Shown: piece by piece, positions 36,205-45,277 of the stretch
Position numbering within the stretch: the first letter of the stretch is position 1
How the letters are laid out: each line of letters opens with the position of its first letter
NCBI RefSeq assembly: GCF_028330525.1
Contig: NZ_JAQMSD010000164.1
Coordinates: 1 to 52,531 of the forward strand
Length of the DNA: 52,531 bases
DNA from: Spirulina sp. CS-785/01
GTDB taxonomy: Bacteria; Cyanobacteriota; Cyanobacteriia; Cyanobacteriales; Spirulinaceae
Direction: 5' to 3'
The notes under the pieces: model-generated
What the model was told of the DNA's origin: nothing
The model's input: only the letters and a program-made list of their open reading frames with translations
Database searches by the model: none
Program-made: the position numbers and the translations under genes

Positions 36205-36454
36205 CTTCATCATCATTTCGTTTATCTACTAAAATCACTTCTACTAAGTCCTCTTCGGGGTTAAATCGATAAACGATCCGATATTCACCACTATCAACCC
36301 GATAATAACCCGGATAACCTTTTAACGGTTTGCTGTCATTAGGTAAAGGGTTTACGTTGAGAGATAAAGTTTTTTTGGCAATTTGAGCAGCAATTTTAGG
36401 TTGTAAACCTTTTAAGAAATCTAAAACTGCCTCTAACCCGTCTAGTTTAGCCAT
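36173..36454 (-). CDS. RelE/ParE-type toxin
   Basis: A 93-residue basic protein with the RelE fold signature: 'PKIAAQIAKKTLSL', 'DSKPLKGYPGYYRVDSGEYRIVYRF', 'VEVILVDKRNDDEVYKKL'. The central 'YRVDSGEYRIVY' strand and the C-terminal Lys/Arg/Tyr are candidate RNA-contacting residues. RelE toxins cleave mRNA in the ribosome. Its start overlaps the antitoxin's end by eight bases, the normal type II arrangement. Confidence 0.92.
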   Translation of the reverse strand: MAKLDGLEAVLDFLKGLQPKIAAQIAKKTLSLNVNPLPNDSKPLKGYPGYYRVDSGEYRIVYRFNPEEDLVEVILVDKRNDDEVYKKLARLLT

Positions 36455-36710
36455 TCGCCAACTTCTCTAATGTAGTGGTAAACGCTTCACTCCCTACCAT
36501 TGAAGATTGACTTAGGGCGTTTTCTGCTGCCTGTCCCCAGTGTAAATCCTCTAATTCTTCGAGTCGGGTCACGAGTTGCTGATAAGCCTCTGCTGACAGA
36601 ATAACATGGCTAGGGCGTTTTTGCTTGGTGATCAGCACGGGTTCAACTGTTGCTTGATCAAAGACTTCCCCATGTTGATTCCGCGTTTGGGTCAAGGTGT
36701 AGCTTTTCAT
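36447..36710 (-). CDS. Phd/YefM-type antitoxin
   Basis: An 87-residue protein with a Phd-fold N terminus ('TLTQTRNQHGEVFDQATVEPVLITKQKRPSHVILS'-like; key parts 'PVLITK' and 'HVILSAEAYQQL') that should bind the operator, and a flexible C-terminal half that should wrap the toxin. It is the first gene of the antitoxin-toxin pair, presumably autoregulated. Confidence 0.92.
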   Translation of the reverse strand: MKSYTLTQTRNQHGEVFDQATVEPVLITKQKRPSHVILSAEAYQQLVTRLEELEDLHWGQAAENALSQSSMVGSEAFTTTLEKLANG

Positions 36711-36777
36711 AGTTATGAGGGGTTGAGGATTATCTTGAACATTATGTCTATAATAGCAAAAATGTACATTTTTTTAA

Positions 36778-37416
36778 TTAATAGTTTGTCCTGACCCAAT
36801 TTTTAAAATGTTGAATGGCTTGACTACTGCCAGAAGTTTTGCTTTGCTGGACATATTGATTGACTAATTCAATGATCGGAATCTCAGGAAAATTAGGACT
36901 ATAATTTGCTTCTCTATATTGTCCATTTTGTAGTAAATTAATCTGGAGTCCAGTGGCAGAATATCGCCATAATTCCAACCCCCCTAAACGCTGATAATTG
37001 TCTAATTGAGTCCGTGATGTTAAATCAATTTCTATGGCTAAATCCGGCGGAGGATCAAGGGTCATATCTAAACGGTTTTTGCCAATGACTGCGGCTTGAT
37101 TTTGAATATAAAAACAAGCATCGGGTTCAACGGCCTGTGTCATGAGTTCATTTTTTAAAGTGGTTGAACCCAAGGTTTCATAATTCCTGCCTTGTTCGCT
37201 GAGTAAAATTTTGCTCATGTCGCCAATGATTTCTTTGGCTTTTTCATGTTCAGGGAGGGGGACTCTAATTTCTAGTAAACCATTACTATAAGAAAATCTG
37301 GCAGCGCGATGTTCTCCAAATTCAGTTAAAATACTTTCAAATTGCTGCCAGCTAATATCTTCTAGTAAGAGTTGTTGCCCTGCTTGTAGCTTTAATTGTC
37401 GTAATTCCAATAACAT
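36778..37416 (-). CDS. Uma2 family protein, second copy
   Basis: A 212-residue Uma2/DUF820 protein of a different subgroup from the one at 32080. It has 'ISWQQFESILTEFGEHRAARFSYSNGLLEI' in place of the usual N-terminal box, then 'EPDACFYIQN', 'DPPPDLAIEIDLTSRT' and 'LGGLELWRY', giving the conserved Asp, Glu and Leu-Trp positions of the nuclease-like fold. It lies between the toxin-antitoxin pair and tpsB and is divergent from tpsB. The function is unknown. Confidence 0.9.
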   Translation of the reverse strand: MLLELRQLKLQAGQQLLLEDISWQQFESILTEFGEHRAARFSYSNGLLEIRVPLPEHEKAKEIIGDMSKILLSEQGRNYETLGSTTLKNELMTQAVEPDACFYIQNQAAVIGKNRLDMTLDPPPDLAIEIDLTSRTQLDNYQRLGGLELWRYSATGLQINLLQNGQYREANYSPNFPEIPIIELVNQYVQQSKTSGSSQAIQHFKNWVRTNY

Positions 37417-37443
37417 CTTGTTTTCCCTTATTCAATTGTCAAT

Positions 37444-39243
37444 ATGAATCGCCAACTGTCAAATACTCAACTAGGAACTTTTTTTGCTTCTTTTGGGGTG
37501 GGTGCAACGATCGCGCTTTTCCCCCATTCCATATTAGCCCAAACACCTCCCAATCCCGAACTCCGACCCCCCACCCCTAACCGCGAAACCCCCACTCTCC
37601 CTAACAGGGAAACCCCGGAATTGCGACAAGGGGAGGAGAGTTTCTTTAATACTGATGCGGCCACAGAATGCGAGATAGAAACCGCCACAAAACCAGAAAA
37701 ATTGTTAGAGACTATCCCACCCCCAACTGGGGAAAGAGGCGCGATGACAAACCCACCTAACTCCCTCACTCTAGAGTTTATCGGCAATCGGGTTTATAGT
37801 GACGGCCAACTCCAACAACTCCTAGAAGATCAGCAAATTCCCACCCAACCTGACTCCTTCCCCCAAGTCCTCGCAGCGGCCTCGGCAATTACAAAATATT
37901 ACAATGATACGGGATATATTAACTCCTATGCCGTTCCCCCACCGCAAACGGTGACAGATGGCGCAATTAAAATTGTGGTGATTGAAGGGGGGATTGAAAC
38001 GATTCGACTGATCCGGGAGAATAATAGGAGTCGGCTTAGGGATAATTATATTTGCGATCGCATCGCCGCAGCCACTACCCCCCTCAACCTCACCCAACTC
38101 CTCGACACCCTACGACAACTCCAACTCAACCCCCTCATCAAAAGTATATCCGCAGAATTAACCCCCAGTGCGCGGTTAGAAAGTCATCACCTCAACCTCC
38201 GCTTCCAAGAAGCCAAAACCCTCACCGCCAGCACCACCCTCGCTAACAGTCGGCCCCCCAGTGTTGGGGGGTTTCGTCGTCGCGGCCAACTCACCCAAGC
38301 CAACCTCTTAGGGTTAGGAGACAGTCTCACCGTGGGTTACAGCAACACCGACGGGAGTAACGCCTTTGACATCAACTACACCCTCCCCATCAACCCCCAA
38401 AATGGCACAGTTACCCTCGCCTATGGTACAGCCTCCAGTGGGGTGATTGAAGACCCTTTTAAAGCCTTAAACTTACTCGGAGACTCCCAATATTTTGACT
38501 TCACCTTCCGTCAACCCCTCCATCAAACCGCCAGCGAAGCAGTTGCACTCAGTGTCACGGCCTCCCGTAGAAATAGTCAAACCTCAATTTTAGGCTTTAA
38601 CTTCCCCCTCTCCCCAGGGGCCGACGCAGAGGGAAAAACGCGACTCTCTGCCCTGCGTTTTGGGGTAGAGTGGGAACAACTCAGCGATGTAGAAGTTTTC
38701 GCTTTGCGGGGCCAAGTGAGTGTCGGGTTAGATATCTTCAATGCAACCATTAACTCTGACTCCCCCGATAGTCGCTTCCTCTCCACCCAAATACAAAGTC
38801 TCTGGTTACGCAGTTTAGCCCCCGATACCCTCCTATTATTACAGGGAAACCTACAATTAGCAGATCGGCCTCTCCTCTCTCAAGAACAGTTTACCTTGGG
38901 CGGGTTAGGGAATGTGCGCGGTTATCGCCAGGATGCCTTTTTACGGGATAATGGGGCGTTTGCGTCGGTGGAGGTGCAATATCCCCTCTGGGGCAACTCT
39001 GAGGCGAATTGGGGCGTTTTACAGGTGACTCCCTTTCTTGATTTTGGCACAGCCTGGAATCATGGGGAAACCACCGAGGCACAAACGTTATTATCCATTG
39101 GCACGGGATTACGCTGGTCGATTGGCGACCACACATCGGCTACAATTTACTGGGGTATTCCTCTAATTGATATTGCAGGACGAGAGGCAACATGGCAAGA
39201 CAATGGCATTCATTTCGTAATTCAATCCCAAGGCGGATTTTAA
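37444..39243 (+). CDS. TpsB/ShlB-FhaC-type outer-membrane translocator
   Basis: A 599-residue protein. A signal-like N terminus ('GTFFASFGVGATIALFPHSILAQ') is followed by a Pro-rich linker, a POTRA domain (about 100-180, 'LEFIGNRVYSDGQL'), and a 16-strand Omp85-type barrel. The barrel contains the lid-lock motif V491-R492-G493-Y494 in 'GLGNVRGYRQD'. It should bind the TPS domain of the exoprotein in the periplasm and export it across the outer membrane. The likely partner is the TpsA at 32942. Its 3' end overlaps the TPR-CHAT gene by 52 bp. Confidence 0.93.
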   Translation: MNRQLSNTQLGTFFASFGVGATIALFPHSILAQTPPNPELRPPTPNRETPTLPNRETPELRQGEESFFNTDAATECEIETATKPEKLLETIPPPTGERGAMTNPPNSLTLEFIGNRVYSDGQLQQLLEDQQIPTQPDSFPQVLAAASAITKYYNDTGYINSYAVPPPQTVTDGAIKIVVIEGGIETIRLIRENNRSRLRDNYICDRIAAATTPLNLTQLLDTLRQLQLNPLIKSISAELTPSARLESHHLNLRFQEAKTLTASTTLANSRPPSVGGFRRRGQLTQANLLGLGDSLTVGYSNTDGSNAFDINYTLPINPQNGTVTLAYGTASSGVIEDPFKALNLLGDSQYFDFTFRQPLHQTASEAVALSVTASRRNSQTSILGFNFPLSPGADAEGKTRLSALRFGVEWEQLSDVEVFALRGQVSVGLDIFNATINSDSPDSRFLSTQIQSLWLRSLAPDTLLLLQGNLQLADRPLLSQEQFTLGGLGNVRGYRQDAFLRDNGAFASVEVQYPLWGNSEANWGVLQVTPFLDFGTAWNHGETTEAQTLLSIGTGLRWSIGDHTSATIYWGIPLIDIAGREATWQDNGIHFVIQSQGGF

Positions 39244-41996
39244 AGCAATTGGGGCGATTTTTTGGCCTTTGTCTGTGTAGTCTCTTGCTCATTCTTGGGG
39301 TATCCACAGTGACGGTTTCCCAAGTTTCTCCCCCTGCAACGGAAATCGACAGTTTAGAAGCCAGTTTAGTGGAGTATCGTCAACAGGGGGATATTCTCAA
39401 CCAAGCGGCCACGTTGAGTAATTTATCTCTTGCCTATCAACAACAGGGGAATTGGCAAGAGGCTGAGAATAGCATACAACAAAGTTTGGGTTTGTTGGCG
39501 GATTATCCGGTGACAAGGGCGAGGGAGGAGGTTTATGCAGAAACCAATAATATTTTAGGCCGTTTATATTTTGCTAAGGGGGAGTTCGATCGCGCTTTAA
39601 CGGCTTGGGAAAATACGGTGAATCTTTACACTAATTTAGCACAACCCATAGGGGTGCAACGGGGGTTAATTAATCAAGGGAAAGCGATGCAGGAGTTGGG
39701 GCTGTTTGATCGCGCTTGTACGGTATTATTACAGGCAACGGGGTTAAAAGGTCAGTTAGAAGGGGTTGAGGGGATTAGTTATTTAGATTGTCAGGCATTT
39801 ATTGAATGGCAAACACAGTCTGAGGGACTAAATTTATCCTCTCTTTCTCCTAGCATTACTCAGGTTATCGGGTTAAGACGATTAGGAGATATTTTACGAC
39901 CTATTGGGGAATTTGACTTAGCTCAAACCATTTTAGAGCAGAGTCAACAAATGGCGCAAAAATTGGGGGATAGAGAGCAAGAGTCTCTCACTATACTGAG
40001 TTTAGCAAATTTAGAACGGGCTAGGGGCGATCGCGCCAAAGGCCAACAAGATGCCGCAGGTTCACTCCGCTTTTCCATTACCTTCTGTCCTCAACTCCCA
40101 GAAACCGGATATAACCAGGCAAAAGAACATTATCAAGAGGCGATAAGATTATATAAAAATGCTGCTCAATTGACCCATTCAACTGTTCAATTTAAAGCAG
40201 AAGTTAATCAGCTTAGTCTCTTATTAAAGCTCAATAATCCTGTAGCAGCTAATCCTTTAATTCAAACAATTTCTCAACAAATAACACCAGAATTTATTAA
40301 AAATCAACGAGGGATAGATTATAGTTTAGTTAATTATGCCCAAAGTTTAGCTTGTTTACAACAAAAGTTAAGTTATAAGAGTTTAGATAATCAAAAAACT
40401 TGGCAATTCATTCATGATTTATTGTCCAGAACTATTGAGCATAGTAAACAACGACAAGACTGGAAAGCATTAGCTTATACATCAGGATATTTAGGTCATT
40501 TATATGAACAAGAATATCAAGTTAATTCCTCTAACCCTGAATTACTTAAAAAAGCAAAAAAATATACAATAGAAGGGCTAATAAATGCCCAGTCGGGAAA
40601 ACAAGATGCTGCTACTATTGCTTATCAATGGCAATGGCAACTAGGTCGCATTTTAAAAACAGAAAAACAAGCCGGTTTTGATATTTCTCAAAGCAACATT
40701 ATTAGCACTTATAAAGCAGCATTTAATACATTACAAGTTTTGCGAAATGATTTACTTGCGTTTAATCAAGAAATTCAGTATAATTTTAGAGATAAAGTTG
40801 AACCCGTTTACCGAGAATTAGCCGATTTATTATTAACTCCAGTTAATAACCAACCTATTTCTCAACCGAATTTAAGAGAAGCAAGGCAAGTAATAGAAGC
40901 GTTACAACTAGCTGAACTTGATGACTTTTTTCAAAATCCTTGTACATCAGTCAATCAAGAAAGTATAGAGGGGTTAGACCAAAAAACAGCTATCCTTTAT
41001 ACCATTATTCTTAAAGATAGAATAGAAACTATTATCAACTTACCCAAGCAAAATGAGTTAGAACACTCAAGTTATAAAATACAATGGGAGGTAGCACAAA
41101 GTTGGTTAGAAGAATTACAAAAGGCACTAGGTGAACCGAATGGAACAAACCGAGTTCAAACCAATTCTCAAGAAATTTATAAATGGTTAATTAAGCCAAT
41201 TCTATCTACCTTGCAAACGCAACAAGTTAAAATCTTAACCTTTGTTTTAGACTCGCCCTTGCGGAATATTCCTATGGCGACGTTATACAATGAAGCAGGA
41301 CATTATTTAATTGAAGATTATGCAGTATCTCTTGCACCTGGTTTACAGTTAGTCGATCCTAACGTTTTAGAAAGAGAACAATTACAAGCTATTTTAGCAG
41401 GTTTAACAGAGTCTAGGTTCGGATATGCACCGTTAAGAAATGTGAGTGGTCAACTCGAAAGCGTTAGTGCAGTAATCCCTAGAGAAAGTAATATTTTATT
41501 AAATGATAATTTTACGCAAAATGATTTTCAAGAGCAAGTGAAATCCTCTGCAAGTCCTATTGTTCATTTAGCCACTCACGGTCAATTTAGTTCGCAAGCT
41601 GAAAATACGTTTATTGTCACATGGGATAACCGCATTAATGTTAGAGAATTAAGACAGTTTCTGAAAGGACAAGAGCAAACCCGCCAAAACCCTATAGAAT
41701 TACTGGTTTTGGCGGCTTGCGAAACGGCTCAGGGAGATAAGCGAGCCGCATTAGGACTGGCTGGTGTTGCTGTAGAAGCAGGAGCAAGAAGTACCTTAGC
41801 GACCCTCTGGAAAGTCGTTGCTGATGAGTCACCGAACAAAATACTGACTGAATTTTACAGACAGTTACAAGACCCCACAGTGAGTAAAGCAGAAGCCTTA
41901 CAAGCGGCTCAACTAAAATTTATCAATGATGACCGTCGCCGAAACCGTCGTCCTTATATTTGGTCGCCCTATATTTTAATTGGGAATTGGCTCTAA
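39192..41996 (+). CDS. TPR-CHAT protein, exported, caspase-like protease fold
   Basis: A 934-residue protein. A hydrophobic N-terminal segment ('FFGLCLCSLLLILGVSTVTVSQ') after basic residues acts as a signal or anchor. Tetratricopeptide repeats span about residues 50-500, and a C-terminal CHAT domain covers about 640-934. The predicted catalytic dyad is H796 ('HLATHGQF') and C843 ('LAACETAQGD'). CHAT proteases are separase/caspase relatives; family members cleave specific proteins after activation through their TPR parts. The ATG at 39192 lies within tpsB; a TTG a few codons after the tpsB stop is a possible alternative start. The overlap implies coupled translation with tpsB, so a role in processing or control of the secreted exoprotein is plausible but unproven. 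Confidence 0.9.
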   Translation: MARQWHSFRNSIPRRILKQLGRFFGLCLCSLLLILGVSTVTVSQVSPPATEIDSLEASLVEYRQQGDILNQAATLSNLSLAYQQQGNWQEAENSIQQSLGLLADYPVTRAREEVYAETNNILGRLYFAKGEFDRALTAWENTVNLYTNLAQPIGVQRGLINQGKAMQELGLFDRACTVLLQATGLKGQLEGVEGISYLDCQAFIEWQTQSEGLNLSSLSPSITQVIGLRRLGDILRPIGEFDLAQTILEQSQQMAQKLGDREQESLTILSLANLERARGDRAKGQQDAAGSLRFSITFCPQLPETGYNQAKEHYQEAIRLYKNAAQLTHSTVQFKAEVNQLSLLLKLNNPVAANPLIQTISQQITPEFIKNQRGIDYSLVNYAQSLACLQQKLSYKSLDNQKTWQFIHDLLSRTIEHSKQRQDWKALAYTSGYLGHLYEQEYQVNSSNPELLKKAKKYTIEGLINAQSGKQDAATIAYQWQWQLGRILKTEKQAGFDISQSNIISTYKAAFNTLQVLRNDLLAFNQEIQYNFRDKVEPVYRELADLLLTPVNNQPISQPNLREARQVIEALQLAELDDFFQNPCTSVNQESIEGLDQKTAILYTIILKDRIETIINLPKQNELEHSSYKIQWEVAQSWLEELQKALGEPNGTNRVQTNSQEIYKWLIKPILSTLQTQQVKILTFVLDSPLRNIPMATLYNEAGHYLIEDYAVSLAPGLQLVDPNVLEREQLQAILAGLTESRFGYAPLRNVSGQLESVSAVIPRESNILLNDNFTQNDFQEQVKSSASPIVHLATHGQFSSQAENTFIVTWDNRINVRELRQFLKGQEQTRQNPIELLVLAACETAQGDKRAALGLAGVAVEAGARSTLATLWKVVADESPNKILTEFYRQLQDPTVSKAEALQAAQLKFINDDRRRNRRPYIWSPYILIGNWL

Positions 41997-42775
41997 TCGC
42001 CCAAAATCTCTACAATTGGCTCTTGTGTTAAATGAGAACGGTCAATTTGTTCTAATAGTTGTTGCCAATAACTGGCGATCGCAGCATCATTAGGATTAGC
42101 ATAATACAATCTTCCCAATTCCGTCAGAGTTTCCAGTAAGACCCCCTCATCCGCATATAATTGAGCGCGTTCCAAGGCCGTCAGATCATCCAGAGGTTGT
42201 TCTAAAGGAGGATAATGTTCCAACCATCCCTCCACATAATCATCTGTAGATTCCTCGATATCACATTTAATTTTGAAAAACCAATGATAGAGTTGTCCCC
42301 GGTCTAAAGTAACAGTGTCCGGTAACTTTAACCCAACGATACCAGGAGTTTGCTGAAGCTGAAAGCGAATGGGGTCGTGGACTTGTTTTCCCTGTTCATC
42401 CTGTAAAATAAACTCAACCCAAGCTCCTGCTTCATAGGGAACATAAAACCAAAGGGTAGGACGAGCAGAGGTTGTAGTTGCCCATACCTCGTACTGTTCG
42501 GGATTTTCTAACACTAATGCTGATAGAGGTAAAAACGCTGTTGTTGTTTCATCTCTAGAACAAAGGCCATAAGTCCCTGAACCTTCACCAACTCCTTCTC
42601 TCGGACTTCCTCTGTCGGGTGCGTCAGGTCGGTTAAAAATAATTAAGGGATTATCTCTAGACTCATTCTCCAACTCTAATGGCTGTGCCATAATGGAAGG
42701 TAAACTAGGGGAAAACCCCCACAATAGGACTGTACTACTCACAAGGATAGTTAAGGGAAATTGAATAAGTTTCAT
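41993..42775 (-). CDS. DUF928 family protein, secreted
   Basis: A 260-residue protein with a signal peptide ('FPLTILVSSTVLLWGFSPSLPSIMAQ') followed by the DUF928 body: 'LCSRDETTTAFLPLSAL', 'TTSARPTLWFYVPY', 'FILQDEQGKQVHDP' and a helical C terminus. The family is cyanobacterial and usually lies beside CHAT/CHASE2 genes; its function is unknown. Its ATG overlaps the end of the upstream CHAT-CHASE2 gene by four bases, indicating coupling. Its 3' end overlaps that of the convergent TPR-CHAT gene by four bases. Confidence 0.9.
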   Translation of the reverse strand: MKLIQFPLTILVSSTVLLWGFSPSLPSIMAQPLELENESRDNPLIIFNRPDAPDRGSPREGVGEGSGTYGLCSRDETTTAFLPLSALVLENPEQYEVWATTTSARPTLWFYVPYEAGAWVEFILQDEQGKQVHDPIRFQLQQTPGIVGLKLPDTVTLDRGQLYHWFFKIKCDIEESTDDYVEGWLEHYPPLEQPLDDLTALERAQLYADEGVLLETLTELGRLYYANPNDAAIASYWQQLLEQIDRSHLTQEPIVEILGD

Positions 42776-45153
42776 AGTTTTTGAGCAAAATGACGAGGAT
42801 ATGACTGTATTTTTCTTGAAGGTATGGGAAGCAATTTCAAAGCAACTTCAGCCCCAAAAATTCCCATAGCTGCTGGAATCAAAGGAATCCATCCTCCTTG
42901 AAGAAAGAGCAAATAACAAACTCCGGTTAAGAGTATAACTGTAACGCCTTGAGCTAATCTGAGGAAACGGGGATAACGGATTAAAAGAGTTAAAACTACC
43001 CCAACTGTTGACCACACAAAAATCCAAATAATTTCTATCCATTGACTCCACGACCAAATTAATGTTCTCCCTTCTAATACAGCACTGAGTAATTGGCTGA
43101 GTTGCTGTGCTTCTATAAAAATTCCTTGAATCTCCTCACCGTAGGGAGTCCGAAACAATTTAGCATAACTACTTTCTGTTGTACCGATTAAAATAATCGG
43201 AGACTCATATTCTTGTAGCCAACGTTCCGGTATTCCATTTTCTAAAATATCTCGTAAAGATAACTTATGAAATGCTGTCTCTGGACGAGAGTAAGCTCGA
43301 TAATTAATCATTATCTGATATCCTCTCGCATCAATACCTTGATATCCACTGGTATGACGAGTTAATCCTTGTATGGTAAGTTCTTTCCATTGCCAATCTT
43401 CTTGAGAGTTTGAAGACAATTGAATATTGTGAATCCGTGAAAGATAGTCAAGTGCGATCGCGCTACTAAAAGAGAATTTACTTGGACAAGGAGTAGCGTC
43501 CTGCTGAGTTAAAAGAACACGACGGACTGTACCATCTCCATCTTTCAAAAAATTATTAAATCCTGATTGACGGGGAGAAAGATTAGAGGGTGAAGCTACT
43601 CCCTGATTATTATTATCATCTTCGACAGAGGCAGCTTTACAAGTAATGTAAAAATGCTGGTTCTGTTGTACTTGGCGGGCTAATCTCTTGTTTAAACCAT
43701 GAGGTCGATAAATGTTTAACCCAATGGTCGGAGACTGGAATTGATTCAACTTATCTAATAACAAAAGCAGTGCTTGATCAGAAATTGAGCCATTTCTCTC
43801 CATATTACGCTCATCCTGATAGGCAATATCTTCTGCATCAACTGTGACTAATAAAATGCGGGGGTCTTTCTGCACTTCTCCTGGTTGTAACCGCATAAAT
43901 TGGTCATAGGCCCAAAGTTCAAAGGGTTGCAACCATCCCAGCGATCGCAATCCCACAATCCCCCCTGTCACTAGCACTGTAGCCAACACCCCCAGTTGCA
44001 CCCGTTTTCCCCAAGATACCGGACGAAACCCAGACTGGGGCGGAGAAACGGGCATTTTTTCCACCCTTTCCTCCCCCTGTCGCATCTTGGGCCACGTTAA
44101 CTCCTCCGCTTGGGGATGTTGGCATAAAACAGGCAACCAACTCACGCAAGGATAACGGTTTTCTAACCCGTGTAAGCGTTCTCTGGCCTCTCGGACTGCT
44201 GTATAAAGAGGTTTTTGCTCTTGGGCAAAGGCTGTGAGGAAATACTCTAAAAAGCGTTGTGCGGCTTCATCGGGGATGCGTTCCCGCATGACAATAATGG
44301 CAGGGATTTGCAGATCGGACAAGTCCCTCGCTAACTGTAAGCCGTCGCAGGAGTTGAAAATGGCCAGCTTTAACCCTTGGGAAATAGCCTGCCTCAAGGC
44401 ATATTTTAAGTCCTTAATGGTCAAACTTTCGGTTTCATTGATAAAAAACCGTCCCGCTTGACGACTGGTACTATGGCCCGCAAAAAAGAGAATATCTGCT
44501 TGTTGTTGCCATAATGCGTTATTAATGGTTTCCCGACGACTGGCGATTAATGGCTCAAGAATCTTGGCATCGTTGGGTAAATTATCTTGTAACAAGTTTA
44601 AATCTGCATCCACATTGATATCGGTGGCTTCCCCTAAAATGGTTAAGAGACGAACGTGAGTCTGCTGGGGGCGATTAACCGGAGTGAAAGGGTTTTGGGC
44701 GATGTGCAGGGCAATATCGGAGTTCGGATAGCGTTGAAAGAGATCGCAGAGATGCCAGGGTAACTGCCAGAGGATGTTATCATTGGCGCGGATGAGGAAA
44801 CGAATGCGATCGCGCTCTTGCAAATAAGACAACAACCCCTCCCGCACCGGACGAAACCGCCCATCAGCACCATTTAACCAGTCATTCAACCGCACTTCTA
44901 ACGCCTTAGCCGAATCCTGAACAGAAATGTGCGTCACTTCCTCCTCAACCACCTCCAAAGCGCGATAAACCCCCATTCCTTGCGTTCCATAGGCCGCTTG
45001 CCAATCCCGGTATAATTGGGGAATTTCAGGGGCCGGCGGTAATTCCCCATCAATCTCAATGTCCGGTTGATGATTAACTTGAATGCGGAGACTGACGAGA
45101 AATCCCCGTTCAAAGTCCCCCGCACCAATTTTAAATTGAACAATCTTAATCAT
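42772..45153 (-). CDS. CHAT-CHASE2 membrane protein
   Basis: A 793-residue protein. The N-terminal CHAT domain (about 50-345) carries the expected dyad H227 ('FFAGHSTS') and C269 ('FNSCDGLQ'). A transmembrane helix (about 385-402) leads to an extracytoplasmic CHASE2 sensor domain (about 405-690), followed by three more hydrophobic helices at the C terminus ending at the membrane. CHASE2 normally senses an external ligand and drives a cyclase or kinase. Here the effector is a caspase-like protease placed before the sensor. It is co-transcribed with the DUF1822 and sigma-like genes upstream and with DUF928 downstream. Confidence 0.93.
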   Translation of the reverse strand: MIKIVQFKIGAGDFERGFLVSLRIQVNHQPDIEIDGELPPAPEIPQLYRDWQAAYGTQGMGVYRALEVVEEEVTHISVQDSAKALEVRLNDWLNGADGRFRPVREGLLSYLQERDRIRFLIRANDNILWQLPWHLCDLFQRYPNSDIALHIAQNPFTPVNRPQQTHVRLLTILGEATDINVDADLNLLQDNLPNDAKILEPLIASRRETINNALWQQQADILFFAGHSTSRQAGRFFINETESLTIKDLKYALRQAISQGLKLAIFNSCDGLQLARDLSDLQIPAIIVMRERIPDEAAQRFLEYFLTAFAQEQKPLYTAVREARERLHGLENRYPCVSWLPVLCQHPQAEELTWPKMRQGEERVEKMPVSPPQSGFRPVSWGKRVQLGVLATVLVTGGIVGLRSLGWLQPFELWAYDQFMRLQPGEVQKDPRILLVTVDAEDIAYQDERNMERNGSISDQALLLLLDKLNQFQSPTIGLNIYRPHGLNKRLARQVQQNQHFYITCKAASVEDDNNNQGVASPSNLSPRQSGFNNFLKDGDGTVRRVLLTQQDATPCPSKFSFSSAIALDYLSRIHNIQLSSNSQEDWQWKELTIQGLTRHTSGYQGIDARGYQIMINYRAYSRPETAFHKLSLRDILENGIPERWLQEYESPIILIGTTESSYAKLFRTPYGEEIQGIFIEAQQLSQLLSAVLEGRTLIWSWSQWIEIIWIFVWSTVGVVLTLLIRYPRFLRLAQGVTVILLTGVCYLLFLQGGWIPLIPAAMGIFGAEVALKLLPIPSRKIQSYPRHFAQKL

Positions 45154-45277
45154 TTTTATAGTTGATAGTTGATAGTTGATAATTGATAGTTAATCGGAGT
45201 GAGAAACCGGGTTTCTGTTCCAAATGGGCATCTTTATTTAAAAGTGGCATAAGAAACCCGGTTTCTATAGTTACTCC
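45154..45277. repeat. Heptamers and double-palindrome element, copy 3
   Basis: AGTTGAT heptamers (about 45161-45193) precede an element bounded by AGAAACCGGGTTTCT at 45202-45216 and its reverse complement at 45252-45266. The element lies inside the DUF1822/CHAT-CHASE2 spacer and so is transcribed. As in copy 1, the heptamers lie immediately to the left. Confidence 0.88.
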
